Source: Phytobacter palmae (GTDB taxonomy: Bacteria > Pseudomonadota > Gammaproteobacteria > Enterobacterales > Enterobacteriaceae). Taken from it: a DNA stretch of 64,000 bases. The notes below the pieces were generated by a model. The model ran no database searches and had not been told where the DNA came from. It worked only from the letters and a program-made list of their open reading frames with translations. Position numbers and translations under genes: made by a program. Of the stretch, positions 29,371 to 40,581 are shown one piece after another; position 1 is the stretch's first letter; each line of letters starts with the position of its first letter. Location: assembly GCA_900112785.1 (NCBI GenBank), contig FONB01000003.1, positions 124,001 to 188,000 on the forward strand, given 5' to 3'.

Positions 29371-29985
29371 TTACACCGCATAGCGTCCCGGGCGGTGGTT
29401 CATGGCAATAATGGAATTCAGAATCACGGCGCCTACAATAGAGGCCGCCAGCATTGGCAGGCTCACGAAGAACAGCGATGCGGTCACGATGCAGGCATCC
29501 ACCACCATCTGGAATTTACCGGCGCGGATGCCGCTTTTATCCTGCAGATAGAGCGCCAGAATATTCACGCCGCCGAGGCTCGCTTTATGACGGAACAGCA
29601 CCACAAAACCGATGCCGACCATCATGTTGCCAAACAGGGTGGCGTAGTAGGGATTAAGCTGATCGAAATGGATAAAGCGCCCGTGCAGATCAGAGAACAA
29701 CGACACCAGCGCCACGGCGCAAAATGTTTTAAGCGTAAACTGCATCCCCATCCGGCGAACAGAAAGCCAGTAAAAAGGCAGGTTGATCAGAAAAAATGCC
29801 ACGCCGAACGGCAGATGGGTCGCGTAGTGGATCAGAAAGGCGATGCCCGCCGTACCGCCGGTGAGCGCTCCCGCCTGGCGAAACATAATCACGCCAAAAG
29901 AGATCATCAGCGTACCGAACAGCAGCGCCAGCGCATCTTCCAGCCAGGTATGAGCGAGTTTATTGGGAGTCAGGACGTTATCCAT
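29371..29985 (-). CDS. YitT-family membrane protein
   Basis: A 204-residue DUF161/YitT-family membrane protein with five hydrophobic helices, including LALLFGTLMISFGVIMF and GVAFFLINLPFYWL, and the motif GGTAGIAFLIHY. The start MDNVLTPN at 29985 was chosen over 30060 because the longer N terminus has no hydrophobic or conserved features. Its function is unknown; it probably shares a transcript with the aminotransferase downstream and may be an amino or keto acid exporter, which is inference only. Confidence 0.8.
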   Translation of the reverse strand: MDNVLTPNKLAHTWLEDALALLFGTLMISFGVIMFRQAGALTGGTAGIAFLIHYATHLPFGVAFFLINLPFYWLSVRRMGMQFTLKTFCAVALVSLFSDLHGRFIHFDQLNPYYATLFGNMMVGIGFVVLFRHKASLGGVNILALYLQDKSGIRAGKFQMVVDACIVTASLFFVSLPMLAASIVGAVILNSIIAMNHRPGRYAV

Positions 29986-30236
29986 AAGAAAGTACGATTC
30001 AACAATTGCTAAAGATAAGCAATATCTTGCAAAAACCGCACCAAATCCGCTTCCCGGCACGACTGTACGGGGGAAAAACAGACGGTTCTTTCCCTAACAT
30101 ATTGATATGGCGAAAAGAGAGGGTTGCGTGTTTTGTGCGTTTTATGGCTTTTATGCGGGTGATACGTGTGTTTTTATCTCGCTTTATACATTTATCAACC
30201 AGCCTGTTGCACCAAAATAAGGCGCACCGCCCTGTA

Positions 30237-30725
30237 TCAGGGCAGTAAACCGCTGTCGGGCATTAACTGGCCGTTTTCTTTCAGGCGGTTAAGGACCACT
30301 GAGGTTTTCAAATGCGCGACCCCTTTGTTTTGCGCCAGAATATGGCTGATTAAATGGCTCAGGCCTGGCAAATCCGGCACGGCAACCCGCAGCAGGTAAT
30401 CGGCATCGCCGGTGGTTTTCCATGCATCAAGAATAGCGTCCACTTCGCTTATCATCTGGTGGAAACTTTCCACATACTCCTGCGTGTGATTTAAAAGGCG
30501 CACTTCAATTAGCCCCAGCATTTCGCGCCCGGCGGCGTCCGGTGCGAGCCGCGCATGGTAACCCAGAATCAGTTGCGCCTGTTCCAGCGCGATACGACGC
30601 CGTGAACACTGGGAAGCGGAAAGGCCGATGAGATCGCTCAGCTCCTGATTGGTTAAGCGGCCGTTGGCCTGCAACAGGGTGAGGATTTTCAGATCAAAGT
30701 CGTCGATGTTATACATGTGCGCCAA
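30237..30725 (-). CDS. Lrp/AsnC-family regulator
   Basis: A 162-residue Lrp-type protein. The DNA-binding helices are in DDFDLKILTLLQANGRLTNQ and LIGLSASQCSRRRIALEQ; the C-terminal RAM domain contains LDAWKTTGDADYLLRVAVPDL. ATG at 30725 or, three codons on, 30716. Such regulators sense amino acids. It is divergent from the permease gene and next to the aminotransferase, and probably controls both. Confidence 0.9.
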   Translation of the reverse strand: MAHMYNIDDFDLKILTLLQANGRLTNQELSDLIGLSASQCSRRRIALEQAQLILGYHARLAPDAAGREMLGLIEVRLLNHTQEYVESFHQMISEVDAILDAWKTTGDADYLLRVAVPDLPGLSHLISHILAQNKGVAHLKTSVVLNRLKENGQLMPDSGLLP

Positions 30726-31051
30726 TACCGGGACAAAAGAGTGGCTACCAGACTAACAGCTTTTTTTATGGCGGGAAGCCTGACGGTGTTGCGCTTTTTC
30801 CCGTCGCACCAAAACAGTTCATTTTCATGCATGCGAAGCCCCGTTTTCTCATAAACCGTGCGAATAAAACGCTTCTTTTGCGCAAAATTGCTGGCACTTC
30901 AACCGCCACCCACAGGGTATGAGTCTGGTTTAAAATTTATATTACTAATTTATTCAGTAGGTTATGCTGGTATTGTCGTTTTCTCTCCCGTGGCTGGCCT
31001 GAAAGTTGCTCTGGCCGGAGGTGACTTTTACAGACCGGGGAGAGGTCAGAG
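30726..31051. other. Control region between the Lrp-type gene and the permease gene
   Basis: 326 bases with divergent promoters expected. A GCACCAAAA sequence occurs here at about 30806 and again at about 30208 beyond the regulator gene. TGGCACTTCAACCGCC at 30892-30907 has the GG/GC spacing of a sigma54 promoter with a poor -12 element. No gene seen. Confidence 0.35.
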
Positions 31052-32434
31052 ATGGCAGCACAACACGATAACGAATTAAAACGCGGGTTAAAAAACCGCC
31101 ATATCCAGTTGATTGCGCTCGGTGGGGCCGTAGGCACCGGGCTGTTTTTGGGCATTGCACAGACCATTCGCATGGCCGGGCCGTCCGTACTCCTGGGGTA
31201 TGCGATTGCCGGACTGATTGCCTTTTTTATCATGCGTCAGCTTGGCGAAATGGTGGTTGAAGAGCCCGTGGCAGGGTCTTTCAGCCATTTTGCCAACCGC
31301 TACTGGGGACCTTTTGCCGGGTTTATGTCCGGCTGGAATTACTGGGTACTGTATGTGCTGGTGAGCATGGCGGAATTGACGGCGGTCGGGATTTATATTC
31401 AGTACTGGTGGCCGGAGGTGCCAACGTGGGTATCTGCGGCCATTTTCTTTGTGGCGATTAACGCCATCAACCTGACGAATGTCAAAGTGTACGGCGAGAT
31501 GGAGTTCTGGTTCTCCATTATCAAAGTCGCAGCCATCATCAGCATGATTGTTTTTGGGGGTTATCTGCTGTTTAGCGGTAATGGCGGCCCGGACGCATCG
31601 GTGGCGAATTTATGGCAGGATGGCGGCTTCTTCCCGAATGGCATCAGTGGTCTGGTCATGGCGATGGCGGTGATTATGTTCTCCTTTGGGGGGCTTGAGC
31701 TGGTGGGGATCACTGCGGCAGAGGCGGACGATCCGCAAAAAAGCATTCCCAAAGCTACCAATCAGGTTATCTACCGTATTCTGCTGTTTTATGTGGGTTC
31801 GCTGGCCGTTTTGCTGTCGCTCTATCCGTGGAAAAACGTGGTGGAAGGCGGCAGCCCGTTCGTCCTGATATTCCATGCGCTGGACAGCAACATTGTCGCA
31901 AACGCCCTCAATCTGGTGGTGCTCTCCGCCGCGCTGTCGGTTTATAACAGTTGTGTTTACTGCAATAGCCGTATGCTGTTTGGTCTGGCGCAGCAGGGGA
32001 ATGCGCCGCGTTCGCTGCTTAAGGTGAACCGCCGGGGGATCCCGCTGGCCGCGCTCGGCGTCTCGGCTGTGGCAACGGCGCTGTGTGTGCTGATCAACTA
32101 TGTAATGCCGGGTAAGGCTTTCGAATTGCTGATGGCATTAGTGGTGGCCGCGCTGGTGATCAACTGGGCGATGATTTGCATTACTCATCTCAAATTCCGT
32201 CTCGCCATGCAGAAAGCCGGGAAAACCACCGCCTTTCAAAGCCTCGGTTATCCGCTGACTAACGTTATTTGCCTGCTGTTTCTGGCGGCGATCCTGGTGG
32301 TGATGTTTATGACGCCGGGGATCCGTATCTCCGTGTGCCTGATCCCGGCATGGTTACTGGTGCTTGGTGCAGGTTATGTGTTCAGGAAAAAACGCGCCGC
32401 CGCTGTTCTGGTGGCGGAAGCGAATCAGGGCTAA
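31052..32434 (+). CDS. PheP/AroP-type aromatic amino acid permease
   Basis: A 460-residue amino acid permease of the APC family with twelve helices. It follows E. coli PheP closely through motifs such as RGLKNRHIQLIALGGAVGTG, MRQLGEMVVEEPVAGSFSHFA and MFSFGGLELVGITAAEA. PheP and AroP import phenylalanine, tyrosine and tryptophan by proton symport. The N terminus is shorter than PheP. Next to a TyrB paralogue, uptake of aromatic amino acids for transamination is likely. Confidence 0.9.
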   Translation: MAAQHDNELKRGLKNRHIQLIALGGAVGTGLFLGIAQTIRMAGPSVLLGYAIAGLIAFFIMRQLGEMVVEEPVAGSFSHFANRYWGPFAGFMSGWNYWVLYVLVSMAELTAVGIYIQYWWPEVPTWVSAAIFFVAINAINLTNVKVYGEMEFWFSIIKVAAIISMIVFGGYLLFSGNGGPDASVANLWQDGGFFPNGISGLVMAMAVIMFSFGGLELVGITAAEADDPQKSIPKATNQVIYRILLFYVGSLAVLLSLYPWKNVVEGGSPFVLIFHALDSNIVANALNLVVLSAALSVYNSCVYCNSRMLFGLAQQGNAPRSLLKVNRRGIPLAALGVSAVATALCVLINYVMPGKAFELLMALVVAALVINWAMICITHLKFRLAMQKAGKTTAFQSLGYPLTNVICLLFLAAILVVMFMTPGIRISVCLIPAWLLVLGAGYVFRKKRAAAVLVAEANQG

Positions 32435-32442
32435 ACCATAAC

Positions 32443-32461
32443 GCCGGAGCGCTGCTCCGGC
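32443..32461. terminator. Hairpin between permease and Nudix genes
   Basis: GCCGGAGCGCTGCTCCGGC, a perfect GC-rich hairpin shortly after the permease stop. No T run, so either a rho-independent-like stop of low efficiency or a REP-type element. Confidence 0.5.
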
Positions 32462-32488
32462 AATGAGGCGAAAAACGGGTGAGGGAAG

Positions 32489-32926
32489 TTACCAGCCGTA
32501 TTCGGAATAAACGCGTGAGATGAGGATGTTGTCTATAGCTTGCCGGACATAAGGAATGGTGTTTTGTGGCAGTACATCCATCTCTTCCCAGCCTAACGCG
32601 CTGTGTTTTTCCGGTTCAGCGAGGTAAGGCTCTCCCTGCCAGTGGGTGCAGGAAAAAAAATGGCCCACCCACGATCTCTCTTCTGTCCGGACATGCAGGG
32701 TGTGGGATAATTCGAGGTTTTCCGGCGCAATACTGACCCCCAACTCCTCGTTGGCCTCCCGCGCTGCGGCAGCCGTCAGTGTTTCACCTTCCTCAAGCCC
32801 GCCTGCAGGCAAGCTGTAAAAACCATCCATCCACCCTGTGCCCGTGCGTTTGAACATACATATCTGATTGCCTTTCCTGAGCAGGATAAAAACCGCAACA
32901 GAAAGGCAGTATCTCTCTCTTTTCAT
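32489..32926 (-). CDS. Nudix hydrolase
   Basis: A 145-residue Nudix protein with the complete box G-LEEGE-TLTAAAA-REANEELGV (about residues 43-65), which binds Mg2+ and cleaves nucleoside diphosphate derivatives. The preceding FYSLPAGG is usual. The substrate is not predictable from the box alone. A LexA-like palindrome sits just upstream, which would suggest damage-linked expression and a housecleaning role. It converges on the permease gene. Confidence 0.88.
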   Translation of the reverse strand: MKRERYCLSVAVFILLRKGNQICMFKRTGTGWMDGFYSLPAGGLEEGETLTAAAAREANEELGVSIAPENLELSHTLHVRTEERSWVGHFFSCTHWQGEPYLAEPEKHSALGWEEMDVLPQNTIPYVRQAIDNILISRVYSEYGW

Positions 32927-32949
32927 TTGGCTCGACCTGGTGTGTCCAT

Positions 32950-32971
32950 TAACTGTATATAAACGCAGTTA
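32950..32971. promoter_or_regulatory. LexA-like box upstream of the Nudix gene
   Basis: TAACTGTATATAAACGCAGTTA: CTG and CAG separated by ten bases with an AT-rich middle, and a matching outer dyad TAACTG/CAGTTA. Against CTGT-N8-ACAG there is one mismatch. It begins 24 bases before the start codon. Confidence 0.45.
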
Positions 32972-33309
32972 TTCAGCCATCATAAGAGACGGGACGCAAC
33001 TCAAATGAGAATGGTGACGGGATGATTCATTGCAGATGAGCCTTTTGCATTGCGTCAAAATGACCGCACGATGATCGGAACAAATTACGGACTTCTCCGG
33101 TCACAGATATCTTTTTAATTAAAATTTATCCACTTATATGGAACATTAAACCAGGAAACATAAAAATATTGGCATGGTATAAATAAAGGCAGTGGTTAAG
33201 CGGCTCCGTTTACGGCCTGTTTTTATTGCTGTATAACGGAATTGCTTAGCATGGAAACTATCGCAGCATAATAAGAACCAACGGCAAAACAAAGGGTAAG
33301 GTTAAGGTA
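32972..33309. other. Intergenic region upstream of the 2-aminoadipate-type aminotransferase
   Basis: About 340 AT-rich bases without a gene. A GC-rich inverted repeat GGCTCCGTTTACGGCCTG-like stretch occurs near 33202-33221, and AAGGGTAAGGTTAAGG just before 33310 supplies the ribosome-binding site. Confidence 0.35.
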
Positions 33310-34494
33310 ATGTCAGACGAGAGAATCTCCGATAAAGTCAAAAATGTGCAGTCATCGGCCATCCGCGAATTATTAAAACACAGCAAAATGGAAGGAGTTA
33401 TCTCTCTTGGCGGAGGCATTCCTAATCCTGATCTCTTCGATCGTGAAGGGCTGCAGATGGCGATGGATAAAGTCTTATCTGTTTCCTGGAAAGACGCTTT
33501 TCAATACGGCCTGAGCGAAGGCAGCCCGGATTTGCGTGAGGCGATTTGCCAGCTTCTGGAACAGCGCCTTATTACCTGCAATCCTGATGAAGTCGTGATT
33601 ACCTCTGGTTCTCAACAGTCTCTGGATATGCTCGCCCGCGTACTGATTAACCCGGGTGATGTGATTGTTGTGGAAAGCCCCACCTACCTGGCAGCGTTGC
33701 AGGTCTTCCATCTGGCGGAAGCGCAGCTTGCCTCTGTTGGTACAGACGGGGAAGGGATGAAGGTTGATGAGCTTGAAGAGCTGGTCAAAACCACCACTAT
33801 CAAAGCCGTTTATATTGTGCCAACTTTTGGCAACCCTGGCGGAGTAACGCTCTCTGATGAGCGCCGTAAAAAGCTGGTGGCGCTGTCCAAACGCTATAAC
33901 TTTGTCATTATCGAAGATGATCCCTATAGCGAAATTAATTTCACCGACAAACTGTTCAAGCCATTAACCGCATGGGCGAAAGAGATCGACAACAGCGAGA
34001 ACGTTATTTACACCTCGACGTTCTCTAAAATCCTGGCGCCGGGCGCGCGCGTGGGCTGGGTCGTTGCCCCGGAGTGGATTAAAAAACAGATTGTGACCCT
34101 GAAACAGGCCACGGATTTGCATACCAGCTCATTGTCGCAGTCGCTGGCTTATCACTATTTACAGACGGGGCGCCTGCCAGATCAGTTAAAAATTATCCGC
34201 GCCTCTTATAAAGATAAATGTCAGGTGTTATGCGAAGAGATTGAACGCGAATTGGGCGATCATCTGACTTTCCACCGTCCGCAGGGAGGGATGTTCCTGT
34301 GGGCCAAATTTAAGTATGAAAAGAACACCACTGACTGGCTGAAAAAGACCCTGGCGAACGGTGTGGTCTATGTACCGGGCGAATTCTTCTATGCGAATAA
34401 CCCGGATGCGTCGACGCTGCGTATGTCTTATGTATCCGTGGCGGATGAAAATCTCAGAAAAGCCGTCGCCCGCCTCAAAGCTTCTCTCGAGTAA
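33310..34494 (+). CDS. LysN/2-aminoadipate-type aminotransferase
   Basis: A 394-residue class I/II aminotransferase. It has SLGGGIPNPDLFDREGL near the N terminus, the PLP lysine in TSTFSKILAPGARVGWVV, and PTFGNPGGVTLS. This pattern is that of the LysN/ARO8-like and MocR-domain group, with no DNA-binding domain. Members act on 2-aminoadipate, branched or aromatic amino acids, so the substrate is open. It is a single gene with 380 bases of upstream control region. Confidence 0.85.
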   Translation: MSDERISDKVKNVQSSAIRELLKHSKMEGVISLGGGIPNPDLFDREGLQMAMDKVLSVSWKDAFQYGLSEGSPDLREAICQLLEQRLITCNPDEVVITSGSQQSLDMLARVLINPGDVIVVESPTYLAALQVFHLAEAQLASVGTDGEGMKVDELEELVKTTTIKAVYIVPTFGNPGGVTLSDERRKKLVALSKRYNFVIIEDDPYSEINFTDKLFKPLTAWAKEIDNSENVIYTSTFSKILAPGARVGWVVAPEWIKKQIVTLKQATDLHTSSLSQSLAYHYLQTGRLPDQLKIIRASYKDKCQVLCEEIERELGDHLTFHRPQGGMFLWAKFKYEKNTTDWLKKTLANGVVYVPGEFFYANNPDASTLRMSYVSVADENLRKAVARLKASLE

Positions 34495-34945
34495 GTTCGG
34501 AACTAAAAAAACCATGTATCCCACAAGGGATACATGGTGAGTAAAGGGTCTGTATACATATTCGCTGACAAATGATTAATATGCCGGAGTGCGAACAGGT
34601 ATTAAAACCAATCATCTAAATGCTTCGAGAATACTTCTACAACAAGCTGTAAAAGTATTTCTACATAATGATTTTATTGTGCCTCTGCGTCAAATTCAAA
34701 TGTTGAATCATATGATTCAAAAACAAAATAAATAACAATATGGATATTTGTTCGAATGCATTCTGACGGTTAAAATGCGGCTATTTTGAAGGAATTACTG
34801 ACATTACAGTGAGTTATTTTGATGTTTATGTGAGTCTTTAAAGATAAAACCGTTGCGCTATTAGTGACTGGGATCGCATATTAATGAATGCAGAATAAAT
34901 GACTTTAATTATTTGTGGGTTGTTGACGCTTTATTTAATTTCATC
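34495..34945. other. AT-rich gene-free region with hairpin and palindrome
   Basis: About 450 bases with no plausible gene on either strand. It holds a perfect hairpin ACCATGTATCCC-ACAA-GGGATACATGGT at 34511-34538, which has a T7 run on the minus strand and so would end leftward transcripts, and an 18-base perfect palindrome TTGAATCATATGATTCAA at 34703-34720. A pair AATACTT/AAGTATT around 34628-34659 may form a further stem. Confidence 0.5.
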
Positions 34946-35443
34946 TCAAAGCCATCCTTCGTCTTTACATAAAAGCCACAATCGCATATCAAACTCCAGT
35001 TGATGGTACTGGGGCTCCATATGGCAACATAATTGATAAAACGCTTTGTTGTGCTCTTTCTCTTTCAGGTGCGCCAGTTCATGCACCACGATCATTCGCA
35101 GAAAGGCTTCCGGTGCCTGGCGAAAAACGGTGGCGACGCGGATTTCCGCCTTTGCTTTAAGCTTACCGCCCTGAACACGCGACACGGCGGTATGCAGCCC
35201 TAATGCGTTTTTGAGAACGTGGATTTTGCTGTCATAAGCGACTTTGTTGATTTGCGGGGCATTACGCAAATACTGATTTTTAAAATCCTGCGTATAAAGA
35301 TAGAGCGCTTTATCGGTCGTGATGTCGTGGGTATCGGGATAGCGCTTACGCAAAACCTCGCCCAGCCGGTTTTGTGTAATCAGCGTTTGTACCTGCGCCA
35401 GCAGGGATTCGGGGTAGCCCTGTAAATAAGTGAGTGTTGTCAT
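34946..35443 (-). CDS. ygjP: YgjP-like metallopeptidase
   Basis: A 165-residue protein of the DUF45/YgjP (SprT/WLM-like) metallohydrolase group. The zinc motif is VVHELAHLKEKEHNKAFYQ (HExxH about residue 112), with a downstream histidine-rich helix. E. coli YgjP is 167 residues. Its cellular role is unclear. It is transcribed away from rlmG, 69 bases apart. Confidence 0.93.
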   Translation of the reverse strand: MTTLTYLQGYPESLLAQVQTLITQNRLGEVLRKRYPDTHDITTDKALYLYTQDFKNQYLRNAPQINKVAYDSKIHVLKNALGLHTAVSRVQGGKLKAKAEIRVATVFRQAPEAFLRMIVVHELAHLKEKEHNKAFYQLCCHMEPQYHQLEFDMRLWLLCKDEGWL

Positions 35444-35512
35444 GTTTAAGGGGTTTACAACTCCGGATAATTAAGCGATAAAACGCGCGAATTCTAGCAC
35501 CCCGGAGGGTCG

Positions 35513-36643
35513 ATGGGCCAGGTTGAGTTAATTGGACAGTCATTTGCATTAGAGCGTTTCCCACCCAATGCCGAAGAAGCGTCGTTACAGGCGTGGGATG
35601 CGGCAGATGAATATCTGCTAAATCAGGTAAATGATAGCGAAGGCACGACGCTAATCTTTAACGATAGCTTCGGCGCGTTGGCCTGTGCCCTGGCGGAGTA
35701 TCGTCCTGTCAGCGTGAATGACTCGTTTATCGCGGAGCAGGCTACGCGACATAACCTGCGTCTGAACGGGATGGACGAAGACGCCGTGACTTTCCTGGAC
35801 AGCCTGAGCGAATTGCCGGCTGCCCCTGCCCGCGTGTTGATTAAAGTCCCCAAACAGCTGGCGCTGCTGGAGCAACAGCTATGTGCGCTGCGTCGTGTCG
35901 TGACCCCGCAAACGCAGATTATCGCCGGAGCCAAAGCACGCGACATTCACAACTCCACCATGGCGTTGTTTGAAAAATACCTCGGGCCGACCACAACGTC
36001 GCTGGCGTGGAAAAAAGCACGCCTGATCTACTGTACCTTTACTGCCCCGACAGTGGCCGATGCGCCGCTGACCTATGACTGGCAATTAGAGGGAACGGAC
36101 TGGACCATCCATAACCATGCGAATGTGTTTTCACGCAGCGGGCTGGACATTGGCGCGCGTCTTTTCCTCAAACATTTGCCGGAAAACGTGGAAGGGGAGA
36201 TGGTCGATCTCGGCTGTGGTAACGGCGTGATTGGTCTGCAACTGCTGGCGCAGAACCCGCAGGCGCGTGTGCTGTTTACCGACGAGTCCCACATGGCCGT
36301 GGCCTCCAGCCGTCTGAATGTGGAACGCAATATGCCGGATGCGCTGGAGCGCAGCGAGTTTATGGTCAATAACGGGCTATCGGGTATTGAGCCGGATCGT
36401 TTTGATGTAGTGCTGTGCAACCCGCCATTTCATCAGCAAAGCGCCATCACCGATCATATTGCCTGGCAGATGTTCCACGATGCCCGCCGTAGCCTGAAAT
36501 ACGGTGGTGAATTAATTGTGGTCGGCAACCGTCATCTCGATTACTTCCGTAAGCTTAAGAAGATTTTTAGTAACTGCAGCAACGTGGCGTCTAACGGTAA
36601 GTTTGTGGTGCTAAAAGCGGTGAAATTGCGCAGGCAGCGTTGA
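35513..36643 (+). CDS. rlmG: 23S rRNA (guanine1835-N2)-methyltransferase RlmG
   Basis: A 376-residue methyltransferase that modifies G1835 in 23S rRNA. Two tandem methyltransferase-like halves are seen, and only the C-terminal one carries the SAM motif [12 protein letters not shown] and the catalytic NPPF in [11 protein letters not shown]. Length is within two residues of E. coli RlmG. Monocistronic, followed by REP-like repeats. Confidence 0.95.
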   Translation: MGQVELIGQSFALERFPPNAEEASLQAWDAADEYLLNQVNDSEGTTLIFNDSFGALACALAEYRPVSVNDSFIAEQATRHNLRLNGMDEDAVTFLDSLSELPAAPARVLIKVPKQLALLEQQLCALRRVVTPQTQIIAGAKARDIHNSTMALFEKYLGPTTTSLAWKKARLIYCTFTAPTVADAPLTYDWQLEGTDWTIHNHANVFSRSGLDIGARLFLKHLPENVEGEMVDLGCGNGVIGLQLLAQNPQARVLFTDESHMAVASSRLNVERNMPDALERSEFMVNNGLSGIEPDRFDVVLCNPPFHQQSAITDHIAWQMFHDARRSLKYGGELIVVGNRHLDYFRKLKKIFSNCSNVASNGKFVVLKAVKLRRQR

Positions 36644-36650
36644 TTTCCCT

Positions 36651-36710
36651 CCGGTGGCGTTGCGCTTACCGGGGCTACAAAATCGCTCCCGGATGCGCAG
36701 CGCATCCGGG
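36651..36710. repeat. REP-like palindromes after rlmG
   Basis: CCGGTGGCGTTGCGCTTACCGG at about 36655-36676 and CCCGGATGCGCAGCGCATCCGGG at 36688-36710, between the convergent stops of rlmG and fadH. The first resembles enteric REP (PU) units. Confidence 0.7.
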
Positions 36711-36723
36711 TCTCCATAAAACA

Positions 36724-38769
<2,046 letters not shown>

Positions 38770-38889
38770 TTATGTGGTCGGATGAGTTGTAATTTAGCGT
38801 TTGCCGGAGAAAAGGGAAAAGGGGAATGTGGTGATTGTGATGGGATTCAAAGAATGGTGTGGGGCGGGGCAATGATGTTCTGCCCCACC

Positions 38890-38932
38890 CGTAGCCCGAA
38901 TAAGGCGCTCAGGCCATATCCGGGATCGCTGA
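38890..38932. repeat. REP-like element between fadH and lsrK
   Basis: CGTAGCCCGAATAAGGCGCT followed by CAGGCCATATCCGGG, a variant of the enteric REP consensus (GCCCGATAAGGCG...CGCCTTATCCGGC). Confidence 0.6.
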
Positions 38933-38945
38933 CGAGAGAAGTGGA

Positions 38946-40538
38946 TCAGGCAGAAGGCCGTGGTGATGATGCGCGCACCAGCCCCGGCGCCTGCCACATG
39001 GAGGTTGTCAGCCCGCTATCCACCAGGCCGAGCTGATCGGCATACACTGCCTGCCACTTCTGCATCATCTCGTCATATAACTCGCGATGCTGCGGGTTCG
39101 GCGTGAACTCCCGGCTCCATTTCACCAGCCGCTCGCCGGTCGCCGCCATATCGTCGTACAGACCCGCCCCGACGCCTGCGGCAATGGCGCAACCTAACGC
39201 AGTCGCCTCTTTAACCTCCGGTACACGCACGGGTAAACCAGTGACATCGCTTAAGATCTGGCTCCACAGTGCTCCTTTTGAACCACCGCCGGCAAACACC
39301 AGGCTGTCGAACTTCACCCCGGAAAAGCGGGAAATCTGTGCCAGATTACAGGCTGAGACGATAGCGGCATTCTCTTCCAGCGCGCGGAACAACGTCGCCT
39401 TATTGCATTTCTCCGGGTCGATAGAGAGGTTAATAAACGACGGCGCCGCGTGGTACCACTGCTTGAAATGCATCGCATCGGAAAAGATAGGCATCACGCC
39501 GTGGGAGCCCGCCGGGACGCGAGCCGCCATTTCTTCCAGCAGGCTATACGTGTCCATTCCCATCCGCCCGGCAATCAATTTCTCTTCTGCACAGAAGGCG
39601 TCTCGGAACCAGCGCATGGTTAAGCCGGTAAAGAAGCTGATCGACTCTGCCTGTGCCATGCCTGGAATGACATGCGGATTCACGCGAATATTCATCTCCG
39701 GGTCGGTTCGCACCTGCGGCAAGTTGACCACCTGTTGCCAGAATGTCCCGCCCAGGACAGCCGTCTGCCCGGGTCGGACCACCCCAAGCCCAAGACAACC
39801 CAGTTGCACGTCGCCGCCGCCCATGATTACAGGGGTGCCTTCACGCAGACCGCTCTCCTGCGCCGCCTCTTTGGTCACTTCGCCCAGCACGGTCCCGGTC
39901 TCTTTTACCGGCGAGAGAATATCGGCGCGCAGTCCGGCCATATCCAGCAGAGACGGCCGCCAGTCACGGGTAAACAGATCGAGCATGCCGGTTGTACCGG
40001 CGTTGGAGGGATCGACCGCCAGCCAGCCGGAGAGGCGCGCCGCCAGCCAGTCGCTGATCATGGTGATGGTGGCCGCGTTGCGATAGATATCCGGGCGATG
40101 GTGCGCCAGCCATAGCAGGCGTGGCATGGCACTCAGAGCCAGCGTCTGCCCGGAGACGTCATAGACTTCGGATTCAAACCGATCGTTGTGGATCTCTTTT
40201 AGTTCAGCGACTTCCCGGCTGGCGCGGGCATCGACATTGGCGCAGGCCCAGATGGCGTCACCGTACTGGTCGTACAGGACGATGCCTTCGCGCATGGAAC
40301 AGCAGGCGATGGATTTGATATCTGCACCGGAGAGGCCCGCGCTCACCAGCGCCTGGCGAATGCACTGGCATGCCAGTTGCCAGTTGGTTGCGAGATCGAA
40401 CTCCATTGAGCCCGGGACATTTTCCACGCTCAGGTGTTTCCATTCCGCCTGGCCGACGGCAATCTGTCTCCCGGTTAAATCGAAGATCACTGCACGTATG
40501 CTGCCGGTCCCTGCATCTAACGCTAAAAGGTAACTCAT
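38946..40538 (-). CDS. lsrK: Autoinducer-2 kinase LsrK
   Basis: A 530-residue FGGY-family kinase that phosphorylates AI-2 (DPD) on entry, trapping it and creating the inducer of LsrR. The N terminus [18 protein letters not shown] is the phosphate-binding loop and the C-terminal ATP motif [18 protein letters not shown] is present. Length equals enteric LsrK. It lies downstream of lsrR on the minus strand with a 43-base gap, as in E. coli. Confidence 0.95.
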   Translation of the reverse strand: MSYLLALDAGTGSIRAVIFDLTGRQIAVGQAEWKHLSVENVPGSMEFDLATNWQLACQCIRQALVSAGLSGADIKSIACCSMREGIVLYDQYGDAIWACANVDARASREVAELKEIHNDRFESEVYDVSGQTLALSAMPRLLWLAHHRPDIYRNAATITMISDWLAARLSGWLAVDPSNAGTTGMLDLFTRDWRPSLLDMAGLRADILSPVKETGTVLGEVTKEAAQESGLREGTPVIMGGGDVQLGCLGLGVVRPGQTAVLGGTFWQQVVNLPQVRTDPEMNIRVNPHVIPGMAQAESISFFTGLTMRWFRDAFCAEEKLIAGRMGMDTYSLLEEMAARVPAGSHGVMPIFSDAMHFKQWYHAAPSFINLSIDPEKCNKATLFRALEENAAIVSACNLAQISRFSGVKFDSLVFAGGGSKGALWSQILSDVTGLPVRVPEVKEATALGCAIAAGVGAGLYDDMAATGERLVKWSREFTPNPQHRELYDEMMQKWQAVYADQLGLVDSGLTTSMWQAPGLVRASSPRPSA

Positions 40539-40581
40539 GGGCTTGCCTCGCTGTTATCAGCGCAGCGCGGCAAGCGGCGCG

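Noticed and set aside
30892-30907. TGGCACTTCAACCGCC as a sigma54 promoter for the permease
   Set aside because: The -24 half is perfect, but the -12 half (CCGC) is poor and no NtrC-like site is convincing nearby. Kept only as a note in the intergenic entry.
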